Shown: one piece after another, positions 18,162 to 26,800 of the stretch
How the letters are laid out: each line of letters starts with the position of its first letter
Position numbering within the stretch: position 1 is the stretch's first letter
NCBI GenBank assembly: GCA_910588065.1
Contig: CAJUPZ010000009.1
Location: 43,442-107,441, forward strand
Source: an uncultured Muribaculaceae bacterium
Lineage (GTDB): Bacteria > Bacteroidota > Bacteroidia > Bacteroidales > Muribaculaceae
Length of the DNA: 64,000 nucleotides
Reading direction: 5' to 3'
Position numbers and translations under genes: made by a program
The notes under the pieces: generated by a model
Databases searched by the model: none
Seen by the model: only the letters and a program-made list of their open reading frames with translations
What the model was told of the DNA's origin: nothing

Positions 18162-18707
18162 TCAATAGCCTCTCTCGGCTTTTCTCAGGGAGGACATTCT
18201 CTCAGAAAAGCCTCCTTTTTCAAGAAAATCTTTTTCCAACCTCTCCAATTGCCTGAATAGCAGATAATCAGCTTGATTTATCAGAATAATTGTCATATTG
18301 GCTATAGTCTCAGCCGGGCGAGTGGCAGTTAAATTCATGAAAAATTCAGCATCATTATGCTCTCTGCCTAATCTCCGCATCGTTTCATATTCATTGCTAC
18401 CTTTATCCCATTGGCGGTGATGACGTGTTTTGAGATAATCCTCATAATCTTCAAGCAACTCTTTCAGGCTCGCTTTTGCAACATTCACCAATTTGATTTC
18501 GGTTTTTGCCGAAGTCGATGACGCTGCGCATCCCTCTATTATATTTTGCTTACCGCTTCTTGCTGCTTGAACCATCTGGTCAATGGTTCGGTCTCCTTTT
18601 GAGAGGAAACGAGCGCAGAAGTCGAATGTAATCTGATATATCACATCCGCTTTCTGATAACTGAGAAGATTTTTGTAGTTGCCGGTATGTGGTATCAACT
18701 TGGTCAT
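18162..18707 (-). CDS. Four-helix-bundle suffix domain protein
   Basis: 181 residues. The first about 120 residues match the four-helix-bundle family related to the proteins encoded in 23S rRNA intervening sequences (LLSYQKADVIYQITFDFCARFL, then DRTIDQMVQAARSGKQNIIEG). The tail (NMTIILINQADYLLFRQLERLEKDFLEKGGFSERM) resembles the 'four helix bundle suffix' domain known near type I systems and other variable loci. It overlaps the hsdS stop by ATGA (18704-18707), so it is translationally coupled to the specificity subunit. Its role is unknown; a structural or regulatory partner of the restriction complex is an inference from position only. Confidence 0.75.
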   Translation of the reverse strand: MTKLIPHTGNYKNLLSYQKADVIYQITFDFCARFLSKGDRTIDQMVQAARSGKQNIIEGCAASSTSAKTEIKLVNVAKASLKELLEDYEDYLKTRHHRQWDKGSNEYETMRRLGREHNDAEFFMNLTATRPAETIANMTIILINQADYLLFRQLERLEKDFLEKGGFSERMSSLRKAERGY

Positions 18708-19303
18708 GCGATTTGTTTGAAGGTCAATAGTTTGTTGCGGTAGTATTCGTATTGCTCTTTGACAGCTGCTATTTCTGCTGGGAGGCCGGTGGAGAGGTCG
18801 TTTACCAAGGTTTCAAAGCGGTCAAGGATAGAAGCAATTTGATTCTGAAGTTTTATATCCGGAATTGGAAGAATAATCTTAGCAAACAACGCTTTGGAAA
18901 CATTAAACCGAGTAACACCATTCGCTGTCTTTGCAATTTGTGAGCGAATTGAATGAGAGCGAAGAAGATGTTTTAAGAATTCCGGGTCGAATATTTCGGG
19001 ATCATTTAATCGGTAGCCAAAACAAAAACTGTTCAAATATAAATTTTCCGTTGGTTCATATGTTACAACAGATGACATACCGCATTCATCTGGAGTTTCA
19101 GAAGATCCGGTAAACAACGCATCTCCATATTTGAGCGTATTTTGCTTTTCATTTGCATTAATACGTACATATTCATCCGCTTGTTGATTGAGTGCTATAT
19201 TTGAATATACATTCATATAGGATATAAAACGAGCATTTCCATCTGAAAAATCATCTTTTGATTTTCCGGTCAGACCGCCAAAGAATTTACCAATCTCGCC
19301 CAT
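18704..19303 (-). CDS. hsdS: HsdS C-terminal half (second target-recognition domain), out of frame
   Basis: 199 residues from ATG 19303: a target-recognition domain (MGEIGKFFGGLTGKSKDDFS...) and a C-terminal conserved helix (KEQYEYYRNKLLTF). Codons upstream of the ATG, read in this frame back into the homopolymer at 19329-19339, give SYEINWKT, the usual lead-in to a second HsdS domain. It is thus the other half of the gene at 19314-19958, displaced by one base. With 10 or 13 G the two halves join into a protein of 417 residues, normal for HsdS. Translation restart at 19303 is possible but has no evident ribosome site. Confidence 0.85.
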   Translation of the reverse strand: MGEIGKFFGGLTGKSKDDFSDGNARFISYMNVYSNIALNQQADEYVRINANEKQNTLKYGDALFTGSSETPDECGMSSVVTYEPTENLYLNSFCFGYRLNDPEIFDPEFLKHLLRSHSIRSQIAKTANGVTRFNVSKALFAKIILPIPDIKLQNQIASILDRFETLVNDLSTGLPAEIAAVKEQYEYYRNKLLTFKQIA

Positions 19304-19313
19304 AGTTTTCCAA

Positions 19314-19958
19314 TTAATCTCGTAACTGCCCCCCCCCCCAGGTAGTTACGTTATTTATCTTTTGCTCGTCATCGGCCGCGCCGCAGGCGTGGCTGAATGT
19401 CAGCAAAAGATTACGATAATATTCATATTGTTCTTTGCGGGCTTGCAGCTCCGCTTGCAGCTCCGCTTGCAGCTCCGCTGCGTGAGCACTGAATATATCC
19501 AAAATCCGCACAATCTCCTCCTGCACCTCAATCGGTGGAATTGGAATGAGAAACTTGGCAATTGATGAGCCATGAACATGTGGTACACCGCTACCTTTTT
19601 TGGTGTTATGTATTTTTTCTTGCATGTTCTTCATGCAGTAAAAAACAAATTTGGGGAGAAGTGAATTGTCTTTTGGGTGCACAGAGAATGCGTCTGAAAG
19701 GAAAATTGGAGTTGTCCACCAACTTACGAAACCGGCATATGCGCCAGAGCCTGCAACGGCGATAGTTTCGCCTTCACGATTAAATACATTGTGATAGTAT
19801 GCTGGTTTTTGCCCACCTGCTATTACTGGGAAATCCCCCGGAGTAGCATCCTTTTCTGTAATAGTCATCCCCCGATGGAAATCTAACACATCACCAAATA
19901 GACGATATGGGACGCCATCTGGACAATTTTTCTTTATAAGGTCTTGTAATTTGCTCAT
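19314..19958 (-). CDS. hsdS: HsdS N-terminal half, phase-variable specificity subunit
   Basis: 214 residues in the state seen here. It holds the first target-recognition domain (about residues 1-150, ending FLIPIPPIEVQEEIVRILDIF) and the central conserved region with a tandem AELQ repeat followed by KEQYEYYRN. Reading then enters an 11-G tract and stops after WGGGQLRD. HsdS picks the DNA sequence modified and cut by the type I enzyme. The truncated form keeps one domain plus the central helices; such half-subunits can pair and give a symmetric specificity in some systems. The gene starts inside the ORF6N stop (ATGA, 19955-19958). Confidence 0.88.
   Translation of the reverse strand: MSKLQDLIKKNCPDGVPYRLFGDVLDFHRGMTITEKDATPGDFPVIAGGQKPAYYHNVFNREGETIAVAGSGAYAGFVSWWTTPIFLSDAFSVHPKDNSLLPKFVFYCMKNMQEKIHNTKKGSGVPHVHGSSIAKFLIPIPPIEVQEEIVRILDIFSAHAAELQAELQAELQARKEQYEYYRNLLLTFSHACGAADDEQKINNVTTWGGGQLRD
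19329..19339. repeat. Homopolymeric C11 tract (G11 in the coding strand of hsdS)
   Basis: Eleven C on the plus strand. The coding-strand frame is TGG GGG GGG GGG CAG ... TAA at 11 G (short product). 10 G restores the full 417-residue HsdS. 12 G gives a third frame that ends at a TGA about 20 codons on. A classic slipped-strand phase-variation switch. Confidence 0.9.
19441..19476. repeat. Three 12-bp repeats in hsdS encoding (AELQ)x3
   Basis: GCTTGCAGCTCC is repeated three times perfectly. It encodes AELQ units at the boundary between the first recognition domain and the central helix, the same place as the TAEL repeats of EcoR124-type HsdS, whose copy number sets the spacer length of the recognition site. 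Confidence 0.85.
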
Positions 19959-20593
19959 ACGGTTTCGGATTGATGTGATTGTGGCGACTCTGTTTCGTTG
20001 TTGCCATAGGTTTCTTCGGGCTCTTCTACGAGGTCGGGGCCGTTGTCGCGGCGTTTGCGTTTTACCGTATGTTTGATTTTGCCTATGAAGAAGTTGAGTT
20101 CTATGGATGTTTCGGCCTCATCCGGCTTTAATTCGGGAAGTACAATATCTGACAAAAGCTCAGAGAATCTGGTCATAAGGCTGCGATTGTTCGATCCATT
20201 GTTGTGCAGAGATGTCAATGTCGATTGCAACTCTCGTACCTGAGCGTATGTCTCGATTATGCCGAATGTAGCTGCAACCGCCTGTTTGCTTTTAAGAATT
20301 GTTGCAAGCATATAAAGTCCCTTTTCAGTAAAGGCTTTGGGCTCATATCTGGACCCTCCACGACCCGTGTTTGAGGTCGCAATTTGCGACCTCAAAGCTG
20401 CAATCTCTTGATTTTCAAGCGTGAACATGTAGTCTTTGGGAAACTTTTCACTGTTTCTCCTTACAGCTTCGTTGACTCTTTTGGTTTCTACTCCGAATAT
20501 AGCAGCCACATCGGAGTCCAACAACACGGGCTGATTGCGAAGCATAAGCAGTCGTGGACTTATGTTTTCAGGTGAAGTTATAAGATTTTTCAT
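19955..20593 (-). CDS. ORF6N domain protein inside the hsd operon
   Basis: 212 residues. The N-terminal about 90 residues are an ORF6N-type DNA-binding domain (RNQPVLLDSDVAAIFGVETKRVNEAVRRN...FPKDYMFTL, then EKGLYMLATILKSKQA), common in phage and plasmid proteins. The C-terminal half has a helical segment and a basic patch (KHTVKRKRRDN) before an acidic Glu-rich tail. It is joined to hsdM upstream and hsdS downstream by 4-bp ATGA overlaps, so its dosage is tied to the modification enzyme. It may regulate the operon or be a passenger; neither is shown by sequence. Confidence 0.85.
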   Translation of the reverse strand: MKNLITSPENISPRLLMLRNQPVLLDSDVAAIFGVETKRVNEAVRRNSEKFPKDYMFTLENQEIAALRSQIATSNTGRGGSRYEPKAFTEKGLYMLATILKSKQAVAATFGIIETYAQVRELQSTLTSLHNNGSNNRSLMTRFSELLSDIVLPELKPDEAETSIELNFFIGKIKHTVKRKRRDNGPDLVEEPEETYGNNETESPQSHQSETV

Positions 20594-22158
20594 GCTGTTT
20601 CGGTTTCAAGGTCGCGGATTATGGCGTCGATTTCGGCGCGGAGTTGGTTTTCGTGCTCAACGATGCGGGCTATACGTGCGTTCAGTTCTTTGATGTCGGT
20701 CTGAGGACGTGTGTCCTCGGCTTCAACGTAGGAGCTGACCGAGAGGTTGTAGCTGTTTTCGGCAATGGTGGAGTTGTCAACGAGCGCCGAGAAATGCTTA
20801 ATTTCCTTACGGTCGGCATATTCGTCAACTATGGCCGTGATGTTTTCAGGGGAGAGTTTGTTTTTGTTGCCCTCATGAACAAAGAGCTGAGATGCGTCGA
20901 TGAAAAGGGTCTTGTTTTCTTTCTTCGACTTTTTCAGCACGATGATGCAGGTGGCGATGGTAACGCCGAAGAAAAGATTCGGCGGCAACTGAATGACGGT
21001 GTCAACATAGTTGTTGTCAATCAGATACTGGCGTATTTTCTGCTCCTTGCCTCCGCGATAAAGAACGCCGGGAAATTCGACGATGGCGGCAGTGCCCTCG
21101 GTGGATAGCCATGCAAGCATGTGCATGGTGAAAGCAAGGTCGCTTTTGCTTTTTGGAGCGAGAACACCGGCCGGGGCAAACCGGGGGTCGTTGATGAGCA
21201 GAGGGTTGTCATCGCCTATCCATTTGGTGGAGTAGGGCGGGTTGCTGACTATCGCATCAAATGGTTCTTCATCCCAATGGTATGGCTCGAGCAGTGTGTC
21301 GCCATTATGGATGTCAAACTTATCGTAGTCGATGTTGTGGAGAAACATATTGATGCGGCAGAGGTTGTAGGTGGTTATGTTCAATTCCTGTCCGAAGAAT
21401 CCTTGCTTCACATTGTCAGCACCAAGTATCTTGGCAAATTTAAGCAGCAAAGAGCCGGAGCCGCAAGCCGGGTCGTAAACTTTGTTTACCCATCGGCGGT
21501 TGTGGCTCACGATGCGGGCAAGCAGTTCGCTGACCTCCTGAGGAGTGTAGTATTCGCCACCGCTCTTGCCGGCATTGGAGGCATACATCGCCATGAGATA
21601 TTCGTATGCGTCACCGAAAAGATCAATCTGATTATCCTCATAGTCGCCTTTTAGGTCAATGCCTCCAATGTTGTTGAGGATTTTGGTGAGTTGCTCATTG
21701 CGTTTTTCAACAGTGCCTCCGAGTTTGTTTGAGTTCACATCAATGTCGGCAAAGAGTCCTTTCAGGTCATCCTCACTTTCAGTACCGATGGCAGAAGCCT
21801 CAATGGCCTTGAATATTTCAGAGAGTGTTACGTTGAGATTAGGATCGCTTTTGGCTCGCTTGCGCACGTTGCAAAATAATTGCGATGGCAGAATGAAGAA
21901 CCCCTTTTCGCGCACAAGGTTGTCTTTTGCGGCGATGGCCTCTTCATCGGAAAATTCAGTGTAATCAAAATCGGTATCACCGGCTTCGCGTTGCATTTTA
22001 TTGATATAGGTTGTGATGTTCTCTGAAATAAAGCGGTAGAACAATATGCCGAGTACGTAGGACTTGAAATCCCAGCCATCAACCGAGTTGCGGAGGTCTT
22101 CGGCTGTAGCCCATATTGCTTTGAAGAGTTCTTGTTTCTGCTGAGTACTTGTTGCCAT
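20590..22158 (-). CDS. hsdM: Type I restriction enzyme, M subunit (adenine methyltransferase)
   Basis: 522 residues. HsdM_N helical domain (about 1-150: SVDGWDFKSYVLGILFYRFISENI), then the N6-adenine methyltransferase core with SAM motif DPACGSGSLLLKF near residue 229 and catalytic NPPY near 305. The C-terminal helices contact HsdS. It uses S-adenosylmethionine to protect host DNA at the HsdS site. First gene of the operon, with its own promoter about 30 bp upstream and coupled to ORF6N by ATGA (20590-20593). Confidence 0.96.
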   Translation of the reverse strand: MATSTQQKQELFKAIWATAEDLRNSVDGWDFKSYVLGILFYRFISENITTYINKMQREAGDTDFDYTEFSDEEAIAAKDNLVREKGFFILPSQLFCNVRKRAKSDPNLNVTLSEIFKAIEASAIGTESEDDLKGLFADIDVNSNKLGGTVEKRNEQLTKILNNIGGIDLKGDYEDNQIDLFGDAYEYLMAMYASNAGKSGGEYYTPQEVSELLARIVSHNRRWVNKVYDPACGSGSLLLKFAKILGADNVKQGFFGQELNITTYNLCRINMFLHNIDYDKFDIHNGDTLLEPYHWDEEPFDAIVSNPPYSTKWIGDDNPLLINDPRFAPAGVLAPKSKSDLAFTMHMLAWLSTEGTAAIVEFPGVLYRGGKEQKIRQYLIDNNYVDTVIQLPPNLFFGVTIATCIIVLKKSKKENKTLFIDASQLFVHEGNKNKLSPENITAIVDEYADRKEIKHFSALVDNSTIAENSYNLSVSSYVEAEDTRPQTDIKELNARIARIVEHENQLRAEIDAIIRDLETETA

Positions 22159-22185
22159 CTGTCAGTAATTGGTTTAAAGATTTTA

Positions 22186-22216
22186 CAAAGATACAAAACT
22201 TTTGGGGGGATGCCAA
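22186..22216 (-). promoter_or_regulatory. Promoter of the hsd operon
   Basis: Minus-strand TATCTTTG (22186-22193) with TTG (22214-22216) 20 nt upstream; the only well-formed promoter seen for the five hsd-linked genes. Confidence 0.6.
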
Positions 22217-22249
22217 GGGTGTAGGAGAGGGGGGATTGCGATTTTTTTA

Positions 22250-22257
22250 TAACTTTG
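22250..22257 (+). promoter_or_regulatory. -7 element before the HAD phosphatase gene
   Basis: TAACTTTG, 21 bp before the first plausible ATG. No clear -33 element at the usual distance. Confidence 0.4.
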
Positions 22258-22278
22258 CGGGGTATTTCAATTGAATGT

Positions 22279-22893
22279 ATGATGTATAAGGCAGCGCTTT
22301 TTGATCTTGACGGTGTGATTATTGACAGCGAGAGGCTGTACACCGTTTTTTGGAATGATATAGAGAAAGTATATCCCACCGGTATTCCTGATTTTGCTGT
22401 GGCTATCAAGGGCACTACGCTGCCTGAGATTCTGGGCAATTATGCAACGGAGGAGGTGAGGGCGGACATAACCCGGCGTCTGAATGAGTTTCAGGACAGT
22501 ATGCGGTTTCCGCTGATAGATGGTGCTGTGGAGTTTCTGGAGTGGCTGCGGGCCAACGGTATTCCGCGTGCTCTCGTCACCAGCAGCGATGCGCGCAAAA
22601 TGGAGTGTCTCAAGGCTCAGTTGCCTGATTTGCTCAATCTGTTCGATGTGGTGATAGATGCGTCGAAAGTCACACGCTCGAAGCCTGATCCTCAGGGCTA
22701 TCTTCTTGCTGCCGAGGCTCTCGGGGTTGATGCGCAACAGTGCGTGGTGTTTGAAGATTCCATCAATGGCCTCAAGGCGGGGCGAGCTTCGGGAGCACGG
22801 GTTGTAGCTCTTGCAACAACCTATCCGGCTGCGAGGCTTGAACCACTTGCCGATGAGGTAGTTGAGGGGTGGTCGCAGTTCAGCTGGCGCTGA
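22279..22893 (+). CDS. HAD family hydrolase, beta-phosphoglucomutase-like
   Basis: About 204 residues. Motif I FDLDGVIIDSE, motif II TSSDARK, motif III KPDPQGYLLAAEALG and motif IV VFEDSINGLKAG are all present, with an alpha-helical cap after motif I as in beta-phosphoglucomutase-like phosphatases (subclass I). It hydrolyses or transfers phosphate on a small metabolite via the first Asp. The start is ATG 22279 or 22282; the TTG further upstream lies inside the promoter box. Substrate is not predictable from motifs. It converges with lysO, whose stop is 10 bp away. Confidence 0.88.
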   Translation: MMYKAALFDLDGVIIDSERLYTVFWNDIEKVYPTGIPDFAVAIKGTTLPEILGNYATEEVRADITRRLNEFQDSMRFPLIDGAVEFLEWLRANGIPRALVTSSDARKMECLKAQLPDLLNLFDVVIDASKVTRSKPDPQGYLLAAEALGVDAQQCVVFEDSINGLKAGRASGARVVALATTYPAARLEPLADEVVEGWSQFSWR

Positions 22894-22902
22894 GCGGCGG
22901 CT

Positions 22903-23523
22903 CTACAGCGAGCAGAAGAATGATATGAAGAACGGGGTGCAGATGTCTATCAGCACTCCGTTTAATATTGCAAGACCGATGTAGCTGTCGCCACACCATC
23001 GCTTGATGGCCGGGAAGCAGACATCAACCGAGGTCACTCCTGCGGCCGCAATCTCGGCTTCGGGGCCTATATGCTTGACAATCAGCGGGGCGGCAACGAG
23101 GGCAAAGAGTTCGCGCAATATGTTGGCCAGCAGCGCCACTGTTGCCAGCTCGGCGGCAAGTGCCGGGCCGATAGTGGGTTCGGTGAGCTGACGGATGAGT
23201 ATTGACGATAAGGAGTAGTAGCCGCACGCGCTGCCTGCGGCCATGCACTGCGCTATGCTCCAGCGGCTGAGTATGACCCCGGCGAGGGCTGACAGGGCTA
23301 TTGCTCCGGCAACGGTTGCAAGTGGCAGCAGCAACAGTCGGGGTGAGAATGATTTAATTATTTTGGCGAGCTGCGGGTTGATGCCGATGCTCAGCCCGGC
23401 TTGCAGCATCAGCAGGTAGAGCAGCCAGAGCGATATGGTGTGGATGCTTCCGCTGCCGGAGATGAACAGTCCGGCGATACAGCCGCCCGCAAAGCATAAT
23501 ATGGTTATCAGGCTACCTTTCAT
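22903..23523 (-). CDS. LysO-type lysine exporter, C-terminal part
   Basis: 206 residues, about six membrane helices. Conserved segments are AAGSACGYYSLSSIL and the later TSVDVCFPAIKRW and GVLIDICTPFF, as in the C-terminal region of the LysO (YbjE, DUF340) amino-acid exporter. The ATG at 23523 overlaps the stop of the preceding small membrane gene as ATGA (23520-23523). Together the two products total 297 residues, close to one E. coli LysO (299), so they probably assemble as one transporter made from two chains. Confidence 0.82.
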   Translation of the reverse strand: MKGSLITILCFAGGCIAGLFISGSGSIHTISLWLLYLLMLQAGLSIGINPQLAKIIKSFSPRLLLLPLATVAGAIALSALAGVILSRWSIAQCMAAGSACGYYSLSSILIRQLTEPTIGPALAAELATVALLANILRELFALVAAPLIVKHIGPEAEIAAAGVTSVDVCFPAIKRWCGDSYIGLAILNGVLIDICTPFFISFFCSL

Positions 23524-23795
23524 TTCCTGCTGTTTTTGCGTATGTATTTGGCGGTGAGCGCAACAGCGGCCATGCTGCCGCCTGTGGCGAGCGCGGCTAT
23601 GGTGAGGGCTTCGAGTCCAATATGCGGTATCTGCTCCACCACTGCGGGGTTGCTGCCTATGCTCATGCCGAGAGCGAAAATGAGCACCCACACCGTGATG
23701 CCCATAGCGCCTGCAATCCGGGTGGTTATCTTGCTGTGCATGAACAGCCTGCCTATCGCAATCCCTGCTATCAGTATGGCTATTATCTCAATCAT
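23520..23795 (-). CDS. LysO-type lysine exporter, N-terminal part
   Basis: 91 residues, three hydrophobic helices (IEIIAILIAGIAIGRL; ITVWVLIFALGMSIGSN; ALTIAALATGGSMAAVAL) and a basic end (KYIRKNSRK). It corresponds to the first third of LysO. The -7 box ends only 4 nt before the ATG, so the mRNA should be nearly leaderless. Export of L-lysine or thialysine is the known role in E. coli; here it is inferred by homology. Confidence 0.8.
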   Translation of the reverse strand: MIEIIAILIAGIAIGRLFMHSKITTRIAGAMGITVWVLIFALGMSIGSNPAVVEQIPHIGLEALTIAALATGGSMAAVALTAKYIRKNSRK

Positions 23796-23799
23796 GGTG

Positions 23800-23830
23800 C
23801 AAAATTAGCTCTTATCGCGCTACAAAGCAA
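23800..23830 (-). promoter_or_regulatory. Promoter of the two-gene lysO unit
   Basis: Minus-strand TAATTTTG (23800-23807) and TTG (23828-23830), spacer 20 nt. The start codon at 23795 follows almost at once, predicting a leaderless or near-leaderless mRNA. Confidence 0.55.
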
Positions 23831-23836
23831 ATAAAG

Positions 23837-23866
23837 CAGAGCCCGGGAGACTGTTCCCGGGCTCTG
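23837..23866 (-). terminator. Terminator-type hairpin after the GH2 gene
   Basis: Perfect 12-bp stem CAGAGCCCGGGA / TCCCGGGCTCTG with a 6-nt loop, between the glycosidase stop and the lysO promoter. Confidence 0.75.
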
Positions 23867-23898
23867 TACGGTGTGTTATATATAATTAATACGGTGTG

Positions 23899-26800
23899 TC
23901 ACTCAACGGGTGAGATGCGCAGTTTGTAGGACATCTCTTTGTTGGGCACGCGATATTCGGGAAGGGTGTCAACATCGGCGCCGCAGCTTGCGTTGCCCAC
24001 GCCGCGTGTCCATGCGTCGAGGTGGAGCACATTATAGGGGCGGGCGGTCATTTCCCAGAAGTGGTTTGCCTTCATAAGGTCGGTGTCGGTGTAAGGGAGG
24101 ATGGAGAAGCTGACGTTGCCCTGTGTTTCGATGGATATGCCTTTGCCCTGAGCGTCAGTGAGGGTGAGCTCGCGCAGGCCTTCGCGGCCGCCTGTGCTCT
24201 GGGGCTTGACATAGCGCTCGGCCATGTCGGCTACCTTTGTGGAGTATCTGCCGATCATTGCGCCATCCTTGCGGTCGTTGTAGTTTTCAAACGGGCCGTA
24301 GGCGTAGTAGTCAACAATGTCGAGGGCGGGGTTGATGCCACATACAATGCCGGCTCTGCGCAGCTTGTCGGTGTGGGGTGTGAAGGTAACATCCATATCC
24401 ACTGTGCCGTCCGGATAGAAGGTGTAGACAATCTTGTTGTCGCACTTGCTGCCCTTGCGGTCGGTCACCACCTCCACATTCTTGCCTACGAAGCGGTAGG
24501 ACACCTCCTGCGGGTTTTCGATACCGGAGATTGTGTCGGTGTAGCGGTCGTTTTCAATCCAGCGGTGGTTGCTGTATTCAAATCCCTGACCGTCGGCAAT
24601 CACATCGATACCGTCGATTTTCAGCTTGGTGAGCACGCCGGTTGTGCTGTCGAAAAATGCGTCGATGCGGTCGTTGCTCACACTGATGCCTTTGCTTCCG
24701 GTCTTTGCAAAGAGGGCTGTGCCTTTGCCGGTGTGGTCGGCCAAAGGAGCGCGTGCGGCTATCTCGTACTGGGCGTGGGCAACCTCATGGCCTGCCGGCG
24801 CGAAGCTCTGGGCAGAGTGGTAGCTCACAACAAGGTTGAGCAGCAGCTCCTCGCCTTTCGGAGCCTTTGCAACAGGCACGTTGAGGGTGATGCTGTCGCC
24901 GGGAGCCACTGCGCTGAGGGCGATGGTTTTGCTCAGTGCGTTCTTGCCGTCTACAACCGATGTTGCGGTGAGGTCAAGCCCCTCGAGGCTGCGGAAAGCG
25001 TATCTGTTGACGAGGGTGACAGTGGCTGTGCCGCCTTTCACCGAGTTGAGACGGAATTTGATGAACTGGTGGGCGGCGCGCACTTCCATCAGCTTGGCGC
25101 TCTCCTCGCGGGTTGCGGGTATGATGCCGTTTGAGCAGAAATTGCCCTGGTGGGGACCCGGGTAGTCGTAGCCGGTGTGCAGGCGGTACACACCTTGTTT
25201 AATCTCCTCGGGGTCGTAGATAGCCTGGTCAACCCAGTCCCAGATGCAGGCACCGATGGTGGAGTTGGAGTTTTCAATCACGTCCCAGTATTCGCGCAGG
25301 TTGCCGATGGCGTTGCCCATCGCGTGGGCGTACTCGCAGAGAATCATCGGCTTATCAAGATTGCTGGTGTATTCGTTCATCCATGCCATGCCTGGATACA
25401 TCTTGGAGTAGAAGTCAGAGAAGCGGCTGCCTCCGTAGGGCTTGTCGGCGCGTGTGCCCTCATAGTGCACAGGGCGGCTGTCGAGTTTCTTGGCGGCGGC
25501 GTAGCAGGCGGCAAAGTTTTCGCCGTTGCCGGCTTCGTTGCCGAGCGACCACATCACTATCGAGGGATGGTTGCGGTCGCGGAGCACCATGCGGTCAATG
25601 CGGTCCACAAACGCGGGAATCCACGACGGCATGTCAGATATGCTCTGGTTGGCGTGGTCCTCAAGGTCAGCCTCGTCTATCACATACAGGCCGTAGTGGT
25701 CGTACATGGCATACATTCTGGCGTTGTTGGGGTAGTGGCTGGTACGGATGGTGTTGATGTTGTTCTGTTTCATCAGGGTGACATCGCGCAGCATCGACTC
25801 TGTGCGCACTGCTCGGCCGTAGAGTGGGTCGCTGTCGTGGCGGTTCACACCTTTGAGAAGCACCCGTTTGCCGTTGACATACAGCTGGTTGTTGGCAATC
25901 TTGATATCTCTGAAGCCATGCTTGGTTGAGAATGCCATCTCATCTTTGCCTGCGGGTGTGCGCTGGATAACATCGACTGTGTAGAGGTTGGGTGTCTCTG
26001 CGTTCCACAGCTTCACGTCGGGCACATTGAGCTCGGCAACAATCTTGCTCGAGCCGCCGAGGTTGTGGCTGAGTGATTTCTCGGCAACGAGCTTGCCGTC
26101 GGGGTCGGTCACATTTATCACGAAGTCGCGGCTGCCGGCAATGGCGTCGCGGTTGTCAATATCGAGCTCCACCTGCAGGGTGGCTTTTTTGTAGTCCGGC
26201 GACATGATTGATGTCAGGCGATGGTCGCGCACGCTTACTTTAGGCACATTGTAAAGATAGACATCGCGGAAAATACCGCTCATTCTGAACATGTCCTGAC
26301 ACTCGAGATAAGAGCCGTCGCTCCAACGGAACACCTGCACGGCAATAGAGTTGTCGCCGGGGTGGAGATACTTGGTGAGGTCAAATTCGCTCACATTGTT
26401 GGCGCCTTGGGTATAGCCCACATATTTGCCGTTCACCCAGATGAATGCTGCTGAGTAAATGCCGCCGAAGTGAACGAATGTGCGTTGGCCGTCCCAGTTT
26501 TCGGGCAGGGTGAATGTGCGCAGGTATGAGCCCACGGGGTTGATGCCGTAGTTGGCACCGCCGTCGTTGAATCCTTTGCGGGCGTTGATATAGGGCGGGG
26601 TGTTGCTGTGGGGGTACTCCACATTGGCGTAGATGGGGCGGTCATAGCCCTCCATCTCCCAGTTGGACGGCACAGGGATTGTGTCCCACGAGCTGGCATT
26701 GAAGCCCTCCTCAAAGAAGTTCATCGGGCGCTGCGAGGGTTCGCTCACAAGGTTGAACTTCCAAGTGCCGTTAAGGCTCATGTAGCGGTCGTTCACCGGC

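Noticed and set aside
18704..19958. hsdS as a simple dead pseudogene
   Set aside because: The only lesion is one base in an 11-base homopolymer, both halves are otherwise perfect and the operon is intact; phase variation explains it better.
24022..25134. Plus-strand ORF of 370 aa
   Set aside because: Lies antisense inside the GH2 beta-galactosidase gene, whose domains and active-site residues are clear; the antisense peptide has Val/Gly/His-rich composition typical of shadow frames.
25150..25929. Plus-strand ORF of 259 aa
   Set aside because: Also antisense to the GH2 gene; no start context and no family resemblance.
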